A DNA stretch of 56,702 nucleotides from a virus: positions 1-56,702 of the IMG/VR virus record IMGVR_UViG_3300035670_000255. One strand, 5' to 3'. The first letter of the stretch is position 1. Every line of letters begins with the position of its first letter. The position numbers were made by a program, and so were the translations under genes. Of the stretch, positions 40,901-48,716 are shown piece by piece. The notes under the pieces were generated by a model. The model was not told the origin of the DNA, made no database searches, and saw only the letters and a list, made by a program, of their open reading frames with translations.

Positions 40901-41489
40901 TCCAAATCTTTTCATTCTCAGCTCTCTTGTTTAAGTTTAGCTCTCTATTTTTAGATTTTTCGAGCTCATACTGAAGATATGGCGCATTACCTTGAGCCTG
41001 CCGAAGAGCCTGAATTCTTTCAGTTTCAGCAATTTCTCTTGGGGTGATAGCAGGAGTTATCCTTTTAGCTCTGCTATCTACAATGGCTTTGAATATGTTT
41101 TCAACCTGAGGTTGTTCCTCAACTTGACTCTCTGTAATGTCGCCTTTGGCTATCGCATCATCAACGATAGAACGGGCAGCATTGTTATAGATTGACTGCT
41201 TGTCTAAGCCAAGACTACGTGCTTCACTTTGAGGCTTTAAAGGCTGACGTGAAGGTGTAACTTTTGCCGAAGGCTCGGAAGGTAACTGAGAAACCGTAGA
41301 TTCCTGCTTGGCCAGTGAAGGCTCTTGTGGAGATACGGCCTGCTCTTTTTTTTTTACTCCGTACTTCTTCTTGAAGTCGTTTACGACAAACTGAATGGCT
41401 TCTTCTGACTCTTTGTTAAACGACATTCGTTGTACAATGCCGTCAAGCTTAGCTCTGTCTTTTTCGGATAAAATGAGTTCGTCCTCCAT
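31977..41489 (-). CDS. Giant polyvalent internal virion protein (3170 residues)
   Basis: The largest gene, 9.5 kb, about 17% of the window. N-terminal ~110 residues are charged and P/Q-rich. Residues ~300-500 contain glycine/alanine-rich membrane-active-looking stretches (AAAGVGMAGVLTAPTVAVEV). A zinc-peptidase motif HEIIH is at about 1051-1055 after a strand typical of metallopeptidases. Residues ~2530-2950 resemble the LPD38 region of phage polyvalent proteins (ATGYNITFGFGLVVPESLA, AAEARNIVDFSKGG, PYLNVAFQATMSTF). Such proteins are packaged and ejected with DNA. Likely roles are crossing the host envelope and acting on host targets. Starts in ATGA overlap with the previous gene. Middle regions are unassigned. 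Confidence 0.75.
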   Translation of the reverse strand: MEDELILSEKDRAKLDGIVQRMSFNKESEEAIQFVVNDFKKKYGVKKKEQAVSPQEPSLAKQESTVSQLPSEPSAKVTPSRQPLKPQSEARSLGLDKQSIYNNAARSIVDDAIAKGDITESQVEEQPQVENIFKAIVDSRAKRITPAITPREIAETERIQALRQAQGNAPYLQYELEKSKNRELNLNKRAENEKIWNELQQSIKGTILEAVPEDKRQDKEYLKKLETDLWLNEGVGMDLSGDKRFNDQNFALDAAAALARGGRGIIRGLQSVVGIEVDQFGIPYEISDALFDDEMRRNTTQFEQDFFDSLKDSEFSNAARIALNTTAESAPIMLAAGPASLQNPMAGLAMLSSLSAAQVYGEVKDEEWFKKLEPMGQLGYVGISGLAEGVGELAGARAATRALRGLAVSATKEASQKALSQYFKGLVYNGTLNVSENAIGEGITGVTQYVNDAVAQGTDVSLDGALDAFIRSAAAGVGMAGVLTAPTVAVEVPIVLANKMGRNFEVKKIDAAIKKRKEELLQAPTAADRQVIANDILELTKRRNGEMKSSVQYFESMTPEDRATTYALSLELEDMAQQRLASEDETAKDILASKMMDTYNQIKTISQRYDTTQEAGVPSGVVQGETVVEAQPIEGAGTEAPEAGGVLQVPVEEGVEEVTTNYEAEVSQIAELPIFQQMQEGNFVDIKDADAAQEQILEAIGRLDSMPEGAERDAATELLTELFDEIDYYDNKTEIIAEDVTERVPVGAPKRVERPKAERVDKLPLQERLQFAPVRVGDERYGALSFLEVQPDGNVDVVTYRRAAPEEIAQNKGETWGDGVVRIEQRRVVDAFPRTSDVEYVESIFDDNGRIMGVRVRKRTPLGQDVSPQTFVILNRTEELAKISKLRETAEDANLALDIAIQGQIEQLGDVPQYDFEQAYESVTRRVEKKRKVEPKKRPVKPETKPTQLTRDEADAKKDLEVAAIGAKLKGVSPKTANVIDRYLSVLFNVAPDVKFVAHYTQESIDSTLAEEQRTGDIEGYYDAANNEIHVLIEPTTDKEISKNEFRVIRHEIIHPIVDALVAKDTLFANRLTNEIRKLVETAPDALARTAAMRRMRVVLKSGDAKEIVTEFAAQFSDPELFDLLDQSPSFMDRVKNLINRILNFLGVTKRIQNKKELLDFLTEMRNSFAAGKAVRIDKGALVRSALNKYQFSTREEKQNIIRRFMSEDAEVRVDINEDIVPAAEIKNLNPALSNVLPLIEKLSVKMKLPFVVVNDKKFNYASKVGFFNFPDLRTGTITDQMMPVDAVEGFRKKGYNIPKDLKSDKYIVINAAARNVDQSIYGYSAVFIEMLKENSADAFNTIMSSIVRGKSGSDPIVNMAIDEYQQMLDIAQAEGLFGKTKGKKVYETVDLNDKEIRESLAYTALADAFQTYIRDNFDDNLAEINSVKQVVDAAKPELEEQLRPTPLTIQEFTVGSRLDDFANLLKSASEVPAFSDYKAKTIEEAKNNIIASLKAKVDSKENSADAVEMANVMDEQSTVFKTGSITLNPDAILYAKIFHSFLDSKEYTYQAFSSPYNPGGYDGEYGSFEMSIDALNQLKANAINDISLAVRMSNIGILNIKKTESTLKNNPIFGKLVALIPNSEYVDTYIKTERPIVSKLSQELLDKIEADSKEGILYVRKKGDVESATDDSFHKFKVDGGEIVDARTGSPLSEEQDEALAALSENIEMVVGKLAIKTFKDPNYMMDGLADNLFPDFKESLESILDEIGYQPSMPVFKVKPVNGLGGYKVFEAEVSEEVSVDDFFSEPRTVLDDYIKLASNTENNLEKRLKEIESKGAVSIADLEMTIADMGSKVMTDSKLYDRTLSFDYVWQFPKDYMGLDVVPDEFDGGVGIGKQTNLKQKGLKDTYTLNLTYNPTANNITVGYESNVFKYQNVPPYLNAFPVFARTVELIPKIFPDIEYAALEFNAAGENKSHPLYEAFSNKVNEILKAADKDSKEYKTALDIQEKSHKFDERTDGARRIALNNLAYVKKVGREFALKVHDETLVSDHYASLGTLYAIPNKQYEKYIALMDSEGESLEPEEIEQRILQDFGGREVITLPEIEEKADELGMSEDEYVEEFISMFNAYGMRGETIFIPKIFTNLNSPTQFTKSAVQFSKRIKLSPLEESAEDAALEKVAKASYDSDKEYAERMKLFNAVQKGVLSKNAWLDRQADIRDALVDGGLDYVENLMSLRAGAQANATDLFNRAEKKIYKDLSRGEVEALDQIIFMRRVIQIDSNWDKRKETAEVNLDAFEEKMRIDIKAIDELIKGEKSRKSPDKKFISELENDKMNIREQRDKLKEIASDYAERPKHPKGLNGEQAIQAITAMERKLGATQFGKLNMRADAYFTEFRGILKSYEVNGLIDEATYERFSKDDYEPRKFIEKIFEDLDDEVFARAGTGLKQDVLKAIQEGSEGNLLMDSRMLLSLAYKSAEAKRFQNLANAELASEITPDTADFARNANYIELPDGRTATDQYGNARVANADKGFTNVFYKEKGKTRAFQLRNDLVEQWNDTNRSYFGAGSRTKKVLSALSGAPILRIFATGYNITFGFGLVVPESLAVVLARGRVYGKDSFLPIALLKMAKDYATGIYSKATDQDLVRDYFAHGGGMSFMSQEFRPEYRFREKYKNKLEYTLAKRWDKVAKGIAFTGETFEIGIRLAVYSRMIKNLKEQYPDLAKTKDGIEKIKFMAAAEARNIVDFSKGGKLTKDLDAIAPYLNVAFQATMSTFNGIKDNPEKFAAKFFQYATGIMGLVFYNILTYGDDYDDIDPYMRYRYHVILLPTKDENGNRKYIRLKKPQALLPLTVPLEMLAQSWASTINGKPKKFSEDEIRLAWENAADGLPFFVPGIDKSFDLMNRIPVASVIAKSVFNYDSFRNATIVPEYIFGQVKPYAESRASDKVEFFYKAIAKASESEYIPDISAPRLKAGVESIITNPTTNFLVGVAYGVLDLAARAATDVMNVQDVDLSEKQREEKAEDRVARELKGIKENAQKVFVRSTNPNWRDYIKKQGVEREIKLEESTEDFIISEKIKALAKKHKEQGHFDKNGKRYQEELGKILSDVKPEKRERLGRKYFYTIASSDADKSLMSIRFADTQSEAARVFYEKFGKLEPEEFNDVMRDLRGVGFRPNEEFYAVVRKLYTQKEQ

Positions 41490-42814
41490 CAGTAGTCGTA
41501 TTTTGCTCTGAGGTCAGCGGCGTTTACTCCAGCGCCTGCTGCTTCAGTAGCTCGTCCCGAAGATACGGCATTTCCGAATAGGAATTCGTAGGTTCTTGGG
41601 TCGTTTTTACGAACTAAGTACTGCTGAATTGCAGCAATGTCTTGGGCTTCTGCGTTCTTAACTCCAGCATCTGCAGCTATAGCTCCAAACACATTGGAAG
41701 CATCATCCATACTGTCTTTGTATGAAACGTAAATACTACCATCGTCCTTCTTTCCGAACTCTACGATTTGACGTGAGCCAGAATAGATTCCGTCTTGAGC
41801 TTGAAAACCAGTTCCGACTTGAGCTCTGGGTTGTTGAGCAATATTTGTCTGCAGGCCCTTCATTTCGATTTTAGTTCCCCTTGGCGCTTCAAACTGACGC
41901 TCAAAAGGTGCGTGCAACGTTTGCTGTCTCTTGCTGCTAAATCCGAATCCACCGTCTCCATCACGAGATGCGCTTAACTGGTCTTGAAAAACATTGTAAG
42001 GGTTGATTGAATACTCAGGCACCAATAGTCCAGCATACTTCTCTACTTCATTCTGAAACGAAGAAACCCAATCTCCGTAAAGAGGATTATCCATAACTCC
42101 CTCAACTTGAGTCCAGTCCGTAACCTGTCCATTCTCACCAATCTGCCTGCGGCTCAATCCAGTCCATAGAGCTGCGTTCTTCTGAGATTCAGCGTCACGA
42201 AGTCGAGCAGCAGTAGTTTGCTTAATCCAGTTCAACCTGTCCTGCTCGTCGTATTTACCAGTCTTAGGGTCGATAAAGCTGAATTTAGCAGACTCGTCCC
42301 AGTCCTTGCGAATCTGTTGAGACATCTCATAAGGGTTGGTAACCTTGTATTCCATTCTGCGGTCCAATACGAAAGGCTGAGCAGCGCGAGACAGAATATC
42401 ATCACCAGACAAGGCCTCAGTGTTGTACTGAGTGTAAATATCCTTTGCGCTACGACCACCGAGATTAAACTTACTCGGGTCCATCATAGCAGCAGTTGTC
42501 TCCTTCAGTACAGAGTTGGTGTAGGCTGTTCCTGCACCTGCAATCTCAGAGTAGTTCTGGTATGCACGATTCAGCGCAGCACGCTTAGTTGGGCTGTCAC
42601 CCATCTCGAGGTCAATAGACAGCCTCTCTACCTCATCCCAAGCTTTCTGAACCTCAGGACGTACACCATCTAGCAATGCGCCTTGCTTCTTGGTGAACTT
42701 ACCAAGATAGTCGGCCAATTGGTTTTGACGCTCAAGCTCCTGCTGCTTTAGCTGGCGAGCATAGCCAATGAGGTCTGGTGTATTTACTACTACTGGTGCT
42801 GGTGCAATTGCCAT
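41489..42814 (-). CDS. Internal virion protein candidate, 441 residues
   Basis: Helical and Q-rich N-terminus (YARQLKQQELERQNQLADYL), then a long mixed region with many N, Q and Y. No catalytic motif. It lies between a putative internal protein and the giant polyvalent protein, with TAATG and ATGA couplings, an order like that of the internal core proteins of T7-type phages. Function inferred from place only. Confidence 0.58.
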   Translation of the reverse strand: MAIAPAPVVVNTPDLIGYARQLKQQELERQNQLADYLGKFTKKQGALLDGVRPEVQKAWDEVERLSIDLEMGDSPTKRAALNRAYQNYSEIAGAGTAYTNSVLKETTAAMMDPSKFNLGGRSAKDIYTQYNTEALSGDDILSRAAQPFVLDRRMEYKVTNPYEMSQQIRKDWDESAKFSFIDPKTGKYDEQDRLNWIKQTTAARLRDAESQKNAALWTGLSRRQIGENGQVTDWTQVEGVMDNPLYGDWVSSFQNEVEKYAGLLVPEYSINPYNVFQDQLSASRDGDGGFGFSSKRQQTLHAPFERQFEAPRGTKIEMKGLQTNIAQQPRAQVGTGFQAQDGIYSGSRQIVEFGKKDDGSIYVSYKDSMDDASNVFGAIAADAGVKNAEAQDIAAIQQYLVRKNDPRTYEFLFGNAVSSGRATEAAGAGVNAADLRAKYDY

Positions 42815-43803
42815 TACTTCTGCTTATTGAATTTTTTTAACAACTGACGGAAGTAAGTGCTCTCTTTGCTAAGCTTCTTTTGCTGAGCAGGGTTAAGGAT
42901 AACCTCGCCTCCAGTCATCTCTCCAATCTTCTTGCCCTTCTGAACAATATCAATTGGATTTGTCTTGTGGCTGAACTTACCGCCAGTCATCATACCGCCA
43001 TCCTGAAGGAATTCAACCTTATCGCTAATTTGCTCAAACATAGGAAGTTGGAATGCCCTTTGAATCTTACTAGATGGGTCTCTTAAGCTTTCCTTTAGGG
43101 ACTCAAACATCGGAAGTTTTGATTCTGGCGCGCCCATCATAAGAGCTCGGTCAATTCTTCCGCTTTCAACACCCTTAGGCGCTCCAATGTCAGCTAAGCC
43201 TTTAGACCTAACATTTGCAGCAGTTACAGTAGATGTAGGGGTATATGGCTCCTTATTTTTTGACGATGCGCTTGTTAGGTCAACAATACCTTTGCCTACA
43301 GAACCAAGTGCGCCGAATATATTTTGAATTCCAGCAGCTTCAGCAGCGCGAGCTTCTCCAAGTCTTGTTTCATACACATCTCTTTCTCTCCCAAGCGCGC
43401 GTTCTTCGGCACCAGCAAGAGCTCCAGCAGCCTGCATTTCGCGCATAATCTGCTGATTGTAAACATCCTGAGAAGCCTCCTGAGTCTGTTGAGCCAAAGG
43501 CTGAAGCCCAGCAGCAACAGCCTGAGTACCGCCAGTTTGAAGTGCCTGAAGATACGTAGCAGCAGCACGATTGATTTGGTCAATGTTTTGCTGTACAAGT
43601 TCCTGATTCTGAGCGCTTTCGTAAAAATCTTTCCACGCAGAAGGAGTTGCGGTAGAAGGAGCTTTTAGCTTGTTTGCGGCACTCATTCCGCCGAATGTTT
43701 GAAATGCTCCAAGTAGTGATTGAAGTCCAGCTAATCCAGCTTGAGCAGCAATAGCTCCACCAACAGCGTACTTTTTAACTGGTTTTCCTTTTTTAGGCTT
43801 CAT
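42814..43803 (-). CDS. Internal virion (cargo) protein candidate, 329 residues
   Basis: Basic start (MKPKKGKPVKKYAVGGAIAA) leading to an A/G/L-rich segment that could enter membranes (QAGLAGLQSLLGAFQTFGG), a long A/Q-rich helix (about 75-160), and a C-terminus with GEMTGGEVILNPAQQKKL, a pattern common at the ends of phage internal proteins. Resembles T7 gp14-like ejection proteins in layout, not in traceable sequence. Driven by a -7 element at 43815-43808. Confidence 0.58.
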   Translation of the reverse strand: MKPKKGKPVKKYAVGGAIAAQAGLAGLQSLLGAFQTFGGMSAANKLKAPSTATPSAWKDFYESAQNQELVQQNIDQINRAAATYLQALQTGGTQAVAAGLQPLAQQTQEASQDVYNQQIMREMQAAGALAGAEERALGRERDVYETRLGEARAAEAAGIQNIFGALGSVGKGIVDLTSASSKNKEPYTPTSTVTAANVRSKGLADIGAPKGVESGRIDRALMMGAPESKLPMFESLKESLRDPSSKIQRAFQLPMFEQISDKVEFLQDGGMMTGGKFSHKTNPIDIVQKGKKIGEMTGGEVILNPAQQKKLSKESTYFRQLLKKFNKQK

Positions 43804-43807
43804 AAAG

Positions 43808-43815
43808 CAAAGATA
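43808..43815 (-). promoter_or_regulatory. -7 element TATCTTTG upstream of internal-protein operon
   Basis: TATCTTTG on the minus strand, five bases before ATG 43803, in the short gap behind the nozzle gene. No -33 TTG. The very short or absent leader makes it uncertain. Confidence 0.35.
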
Positions 43816-43819
43816 TTAT

Positions 43820-46800
43820 TTATTCTTGTCCTAGTTCATTGTGAAGATTGCTCTTCGAGAATATTGCGTTCACCGCATAAAGTTCCACCTCAGAAGTAGA
43901 GTTGTTGCTCAAACGAATCTGAAGGTAGTAGTCTCTCATTTGGTCTCCCTCAATTGCTCCGTTTCCAAGAGCAATGATGGTGTCTCCATTTACTACGCCA
44001 GTCACAGTGGATGAACAGCTAATTGTAGTAGCGTCTGTAATTCCAGTAACAGTGATGCCTAATGACACCAGCGTAGAGCCAGACACCTTATACAGCGCAG
44101 CACCAATCGGGAACGTGACAGCACCAACTGGAGTGGTAAACTCAATGCTCGTGCCACCCACAGCAGCAACAGCACCAAGCACAAACACCTCAGAAGAACC
44201 GCTAAGTTGCGTGATGGTTGGCGAACCAGTGTTAGCGCTAGAGTCGCGTGGAATATAGGCGTAGTAGTAGCGCTCACGCTCTTCAAAATCTGTAGAGGCG
44301 ATAGAAGTAGACTGGTCAGTGTTTGACAAAGAAGCAGCCCAAGCAGCATCACCTTCCAAGCTCATAGCCTCGTAAGCCTTCACCATTGAGTTATTCTGAG
44401 ACGAAATAACCTCTACAACGGAGCCGTACGCAGAGCCGTAGTAGGTAGCTCTGTTCACTGCATCAGAGTGCAGATACATCGTTCCATTCTTGAAGGTGTA
44501 GAGTGCATCATCTACGCACGCAATGGCCTCTGGACGGTAAGAGTACAGCGTATTCCAAACTCCATCGTTAATGTCAAATGCAGCAGTAAAGTCATTGACT
44601 ATTCCAGAAGGAGTTCCAATGGTTCCACTGTATGGTCCGCAGTCATTAGTGAAGTAGAAGTTGCCTTGAGCCAAGTCAAACGCAATCGTCACAAAGAAAG
44701 TATATTTAGAGTTTGTTGCAACTCCGTAGATGACTCCAGTTTGACCAGTGAACTCCTCTCCGATGTATGCTGGCTGTCCGTCAATCAACTTGTCCAAGAA
44801 GACAATGCAGTTTAGACTGTCTTCAAACTCATCGCATAATGTATCAAAGTTACGAATCTCTGTAGAGAACGTAAATAAGTCGTCGTCATCAAACTCTACA
44901 TCAGCAATAACTCTATTGCCAGATGCGTTTGTTTGAACATTGTAATTAAATGTTGAAACGCCATTTGTCACGTCAACCTCAGCAGAGCTGATGATGTCGG
45001 CAGAAAGGATATACTCTTCTGCCTCATTATCTACGCCACCAACAACCTTTTGGCGAGAGGTAAGGGTGGTGATGTAACGGAAGTTCTCCTTGAAGAATGC
45101 ATCCATATTCGCTTCACTTATGAGCGTAATGCCATCACGAGAGATGCGGACAACCTTTCCAGCGCGAACATCAGCGAAGTAAACCCTTCCTCTGTCAAAA
45201 GAAACAGACTCTGGGTTGTTGTTTACTCCGTAATCACCCAAGTAGTAGTTTGGCACGCTAAATACGTTGCGAGATATTGTGATAGCCTCTCCGCCGTCAG
45301 ATGACTCGATTACGTTTCTGCCAACAGCAACATATCCAGCCTTGCGCTCTTGCAGTAAGTACATTCTGTCATCGTCGGCAATCAATTGCTTGAGTGCCCC
45401 ATAGCGGTATTCGAAGTCCTTGAAGTTTGCTAGCGTAGGATTGAATGAAGACAAACCAAGTCTTGCGTTACCAACCAAGTACGGCTCAGAGTATACCACC
45501 GATGATTGGCGGTAGGTAGTCATCGCCTCTGGAATGACAGCGTGAGCACGTCCAATAGAAGTGGACTTGGACGCAAAGAAGTCACTCACTGAGTAGTCCT
45601 CAATGAACAATATCTTGAAGTTGTTGGCATATGCCTCTTGCCCAATCTTAAGCAAGCGAGGACGATAGTAGCTGTCGCCTTGAGAGAACTGAATAACAGC
45701 ATCAGAGCTGTTGGTTATATTCAAAGTGTAGGTTGTGGCAGAGAAGCTTCCAGATATGGTCGCACCATAAAATACATAATTGTACGGACCATTAACCTCT
45801 GGGTATACGTTTTCTACAATTAGCGTACGTCCCGAACCATCAGTTAAAATGTCTCCTTTGTATGCAATAATGTTGGAGTGAACCTCAAGATTGTTTCTAT
45901 CGCTGTCGTCAACAACCTCTACGCTAAAGGGACTAATGGTAGTGCGCTGTCCTTGATGGACTCCGTTTACAACGGGGAATGATTCTCCAATCTCGTAGAA
46001 AATCTGCTCTGAAGTTGGTCTATTTTGTCGGTAAACTTCAATAACACACTCGTTCTTCCAGTTATCTACACCAGTAATGATGCTGTAGTTGTCCCAACCA
46101 GTTAATTCACTTGAGCGAACAGCAATAAACTTACCAGTGGTATTAAAAGTGTTCTCGTCGCTAGTAAGGTCAAGAATTGGGTTGGCATCAATGTCGTCTA
46201 TAAAGTCAAAGTAACCAAGAACCTCTAGGTCAATACTTGAGCGCTGAAGGAATCCATATTGGATAATTCTAACTCTGTCTCCACTTTGAAATGAGTAATC
46301 AATGTCAGCTCCAAATGACTCTCTATATGAATCACTCTTACCCTCTAGTGAGCGAAGAGACAGATAAGTAACCTCCTCAAATGAAGAAATACCAGCAAAC
46401 GGTTTAGCTTGTAAGTTGGTTGCGGTAAACGCTCTAATGATAGAGTATTGGAACCTATTTATGATGCTGTTAATTGGAGCATAAACAGGAGCCCATCGAA
46501 CTGCCCAAGAAGGGGCCGTATGCTTAACTCGGAACACACTATCTACGCGGCCATATAAGCTGTTCTCTACAAAGCGATTGTCGTACCAGTTGACATACAT
46601 ATCTGAAACAGTCTGTACACCACCATTACGGTTAAACTGGTCGTAGTATACGATACCAAAAGAATGGGTAGCTCCAGCCTTGAATGTACCATATCCATCT
46701 ATGTCTCCACGAGTCAAGAGGTTTGAGTCAAACAATACTGGATTGTCTAAATCATCATTAAGAGTTAAGAAGGTAGTATCTCCAGTTCTTGTTATATAAT

Positions 46801-48715
46801 CTCCACTAGAGCCAGCAGAAGGGTCAAATCCATCGCTGGTTTGAGAGATTGATGTAAAGGCTCTGTATGTATTATTGTCCCCGGGATATACAATAGATGG
46901 TGTATTAACAAAATCTATTTGGTTAAACAACACATTAGTAGCTGGATATTTCTCGTTAAGCGCCTTCCCCTTAGTGAACAGCGACCTAATCATAGAAAGC
47001 GGAGGGAAATTAGCTATTGAATTAACTAAAGAACCAACATTAAAATTATATCCAACCTTTGCAGATAGAGCAGCACTGGTGACACTCATAGTAAACCTTA
47101 AGTACGTAGTCGCTGTACCTGTGTCGTCGGCAATAGAGAGTTGACCAGACCCAGCAAAGAACATCCACTTGTTGGGATTAGTTGTTCCCTGAAGGTCATC
47201 TACATCAGTGATTTTTGTGGCATAATTGTAGTCCGTCACGTCAGAATCAAGGACCAAATTGTAGTTGCCAATAATTGCATCCTTAATCATATCAACGATG
47301 TCAGCCTTTGTAGTCCCAGCTGGCACTTGAATGATTTCAGATATTGATAATGGAGATGCTTTTACTTGAATTCCGCCACTAATACCAGAAGGGCTCTGAA
47401 CGTATTGTTCGACGAGTCCAGCGTAGTCGTGGTCTTCTTGTGTAGCTTTATCAGTCTGTACCCATTGAATATATACCTGACTACCCTCTATAGTAATTCT
47501 ACCTAAATCTAACGAAAACGTTATATTCAGCATAGAATCTTCTGTCGTAATATTTGGAAGCGTTGTTATATCAATATCAAACGCTTTTCTTCTTTCTGTA
47601 TTGATTGGAGCCCCAGTAACAGAAGGGTACGTGACAACCATTCTGTAATCCAATGGCTGCGGAAAGTAGTTTGGCAATACATCAACGTCAGTGCGGATGT
47701 TCTCGTAGCCCTCAGTATACGCACCCATCACAAGTCTGTTCCCTACAATAGTCAGAGACTCAGCAGTTTGCGGTACGTTGTCGTAGATTTTGTTTACCTC
47801 ATCCTGAGAGATAGGCGTGTACAGCTTAGAGTTGTCAAACGTAATTAACTGCGTAGAAGAGTTTGGGTCATTGACAACCGTGGCAATCTCATAGAACGCT
47901 CCGATGTTTCCGTTGCGTGCAATGACAACAATCTCACTTACGTCAGCTACGCTGGTTGGTACGCTAATGGTTAGCGTGTTGTTCTTTAGCTTTTCTTCTT
48001 CTGTGATGATTCCATCAAAGAACTGATTTTGCGCAATTGCAAGCTCAGAGTACGGAGAAATTGCAGAACGCTCTCCATCTTGATAGATGTACTGCGCAGC
48101 AAACTGAAAAGTTGACTCGTAAAGATTGTTTTGCTTTAGCGTTGGGCTCGTAGAAAACACAAACGTAGGCGGTGTCATAGGAGGCTGTTTCGCCACCGTA
48201 AGGCACAACAACTTCTCTGCGTCCGTACCGCTGGTAAAAGCAGCTGGATATAGCCCCAAAAGAGCGCGTGTAACGTTGATTTTCTTCGGAGCGGTAATGC
48301 CCTCAGTAAAGTATAACAAAGTCTCGTCAGAGAGGTTTTTTACAACTGAAGCTCTGATGGTGGCATAGCGCACAAACCCAAGAACAGAATCTCTGTAGAT
48401 AAGCTGTGCCTCGTTTGACGAAGACGAGAAGCGGTAAATAGAATGGTCATCATTAGAGTTCCAAACAAAGAAGTAAATCTCTCCGTCTTGGGTGTTCGCT
48501 AAACTGCCGATAACCTCATTGGTTCCAGCAGGCAGCTCATCACCACTCTTAAATGCTACAGCAGCATTGCCATAAGCATTTTTGATTACACCACCATCAC
48601 CATTGGCATCAGCAGAAATGCGAACGTTTAAAGCGTCCGTCATCTCCACTGTCTTTACCAGTCTTACGTCATCCTCTTTGTTGAGGTAACGAGGAATAAG
48701 CTTATCAATTGCCAT
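43820..48715 (-). CDS. Tail nozzle/stabilisation-like protein, 1631 residues
   Basis: Opens IDKLIPRYLNKEDDVRLVK and EMTDALNVRISADANGDGG, an N-terminus that I recognise from large tail proteins of Bacteroidetes short-tailed phages (muzzle or stabilisation proteins of crAss-like phages, counterpart of T7 gp12). Repeats of VYFADVRAGKVVRISRDG and similar blocks suggest beta-propeller domains; the rest is strand-rich with many N, S, T and Y. It would form the tip of the short tail through which DNA leaves. Two bases behind the adaptor gene. Confidence 0.75.
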   Translation of the reverse strand: MAIDKLIPRYLNKEDDVRLVKTVEMTDALNVRISADANGDGGVIKNAYGNAAVAFKSGDELPAGTNEVIGSLANTQDGEIYFFVWNSNDDHSIYRFSSSSNEAQLIYRDSVLGFVRYATIRASVVKNLSDETLLYFTEGITAPKKINVTRALLGLYPAAFTSGTDAEKLLCLTVAKQPPMTPPTFVFSTSPTLKQNNLYESTFQFAAQYIYQDGERSAISPYSELAIAQNQFFDGIITEEEKLKNNTLTISVPTSVADVSEIVVIARNGNIGAFYEIATVVNDPNSSTQLITFDNSKLYTPISQDEVNKIYDNVPQTAESLTIVGNRLVMGAYTEGYENIRTDVDVLPNYFPQPLDYRMVVTYPSVTGAPINTERRKAFDIDITTLPNITTEDSMLNITFSLDLGRITIEGSQVYIQWVQTDKATQEDHDYAGLVEQYVQSPSGISGGIQVKASPLSISEIIQVPAGTTKADIVDMIKDAIIGNYNLVLDSDVTDYNYATKITDVDDLQGTTNPNKWMFFAGSGQLSIADDTGTATTYLRFTMSVTSAALSAKVGYNFNVGSLVNSIANFPPLSMIRSLFTKGKALNEKYPATNVLFNQIDFVNTPSIVYPGDNNTYRAFTSISQTSDGFDPSAGSSGDYITRTGDTTFLTLNDDLDNPVLFDSNLLTRGDIDGYGTFKAGATHSFGIVYYDQFNRNGGVQTVSDMYVNWYDNRFVENSLYGRVDSVFRVKHTAPSWAVRWAPVYAPINSIINRFQYSIIRAFTATNLQAKPFAGISSFEEVTYLSLRSLEGKSDSYRESFGADIDYSFQSGDRVRIIQYGFLQRSSIDLEVLGYFDFIDDIDANPILDLTSDENTFNTTGKFIAVRSSELTGWDNYSIITGVDNWKNECVIEVYRQNRPTSEQIFYEIGESFPVVNGVHQGQRTTISPFSVEVVDDSDRNNLEVHSNIIAYKGDILTDGSGRTLIVENVYPEVNGPYNYVFYGATISGSFSATTYTLNITNSSDAVIQFSQGDSYYRPRLLKIGQEAYANNFKILFIEDYSVSDFFASKSTSIGRAHAVIPEAMTTYRQSSVVYSEPYLVGNARLGLSSFNPTLANFKDFEYRYGALKQLIADDDRMYLLQERKAGYVAVGRNVIESSDGGEAITISRNVFSVPNYYLGDYGVNNNPESVSFDRGRVYFADVRAGKVVRISRDGITLISEANMDAFFKENFRYITTLTSRQKVVGGVDNEAEEYILSADIISSAEVDVTNGVSTFNYNVQTNASGNRVIADVEFDDDDLFTFSTEIRNFDTLCDEFEDSLNCIVFLDKLIDGQPAYIGEEFTGQTGVIYGVATNSKYTFFVTIAFDLAQGNFYFTNDCGPYSGTIGTPSGIVNDFTAAFDINDGVWNTLYSYRPEAIACVDDALYTFKNGTMYLHSDAVNRATYYGSAYGSVVEVISSQNNSMVKAYEAMSLEGDAAWAASLSNTDQSTSIASTDFEERERYYYAYIPRDSSANTGSPTITQLSGSSEVFVLGAVAAVGGTSIEFTTPVGAVTFPIGAALYKVSGSTLVSLGITVTGITDATTISCSSTVTGVVNGDTIIALGNGAIEGDQMRDYYLQIRLSNNSTSEVELYAVNAIFSKSNLHNELGQE

Positions 48716-48716
48716 A

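Noticed and set aside
31977-41489. Many rightward open frames opposite the giant gene and other late genes
   Set aside because: They are antisense shadows: low-complexity or Ser/Leu-rich products, no promoters, and no coupling with neighbours.
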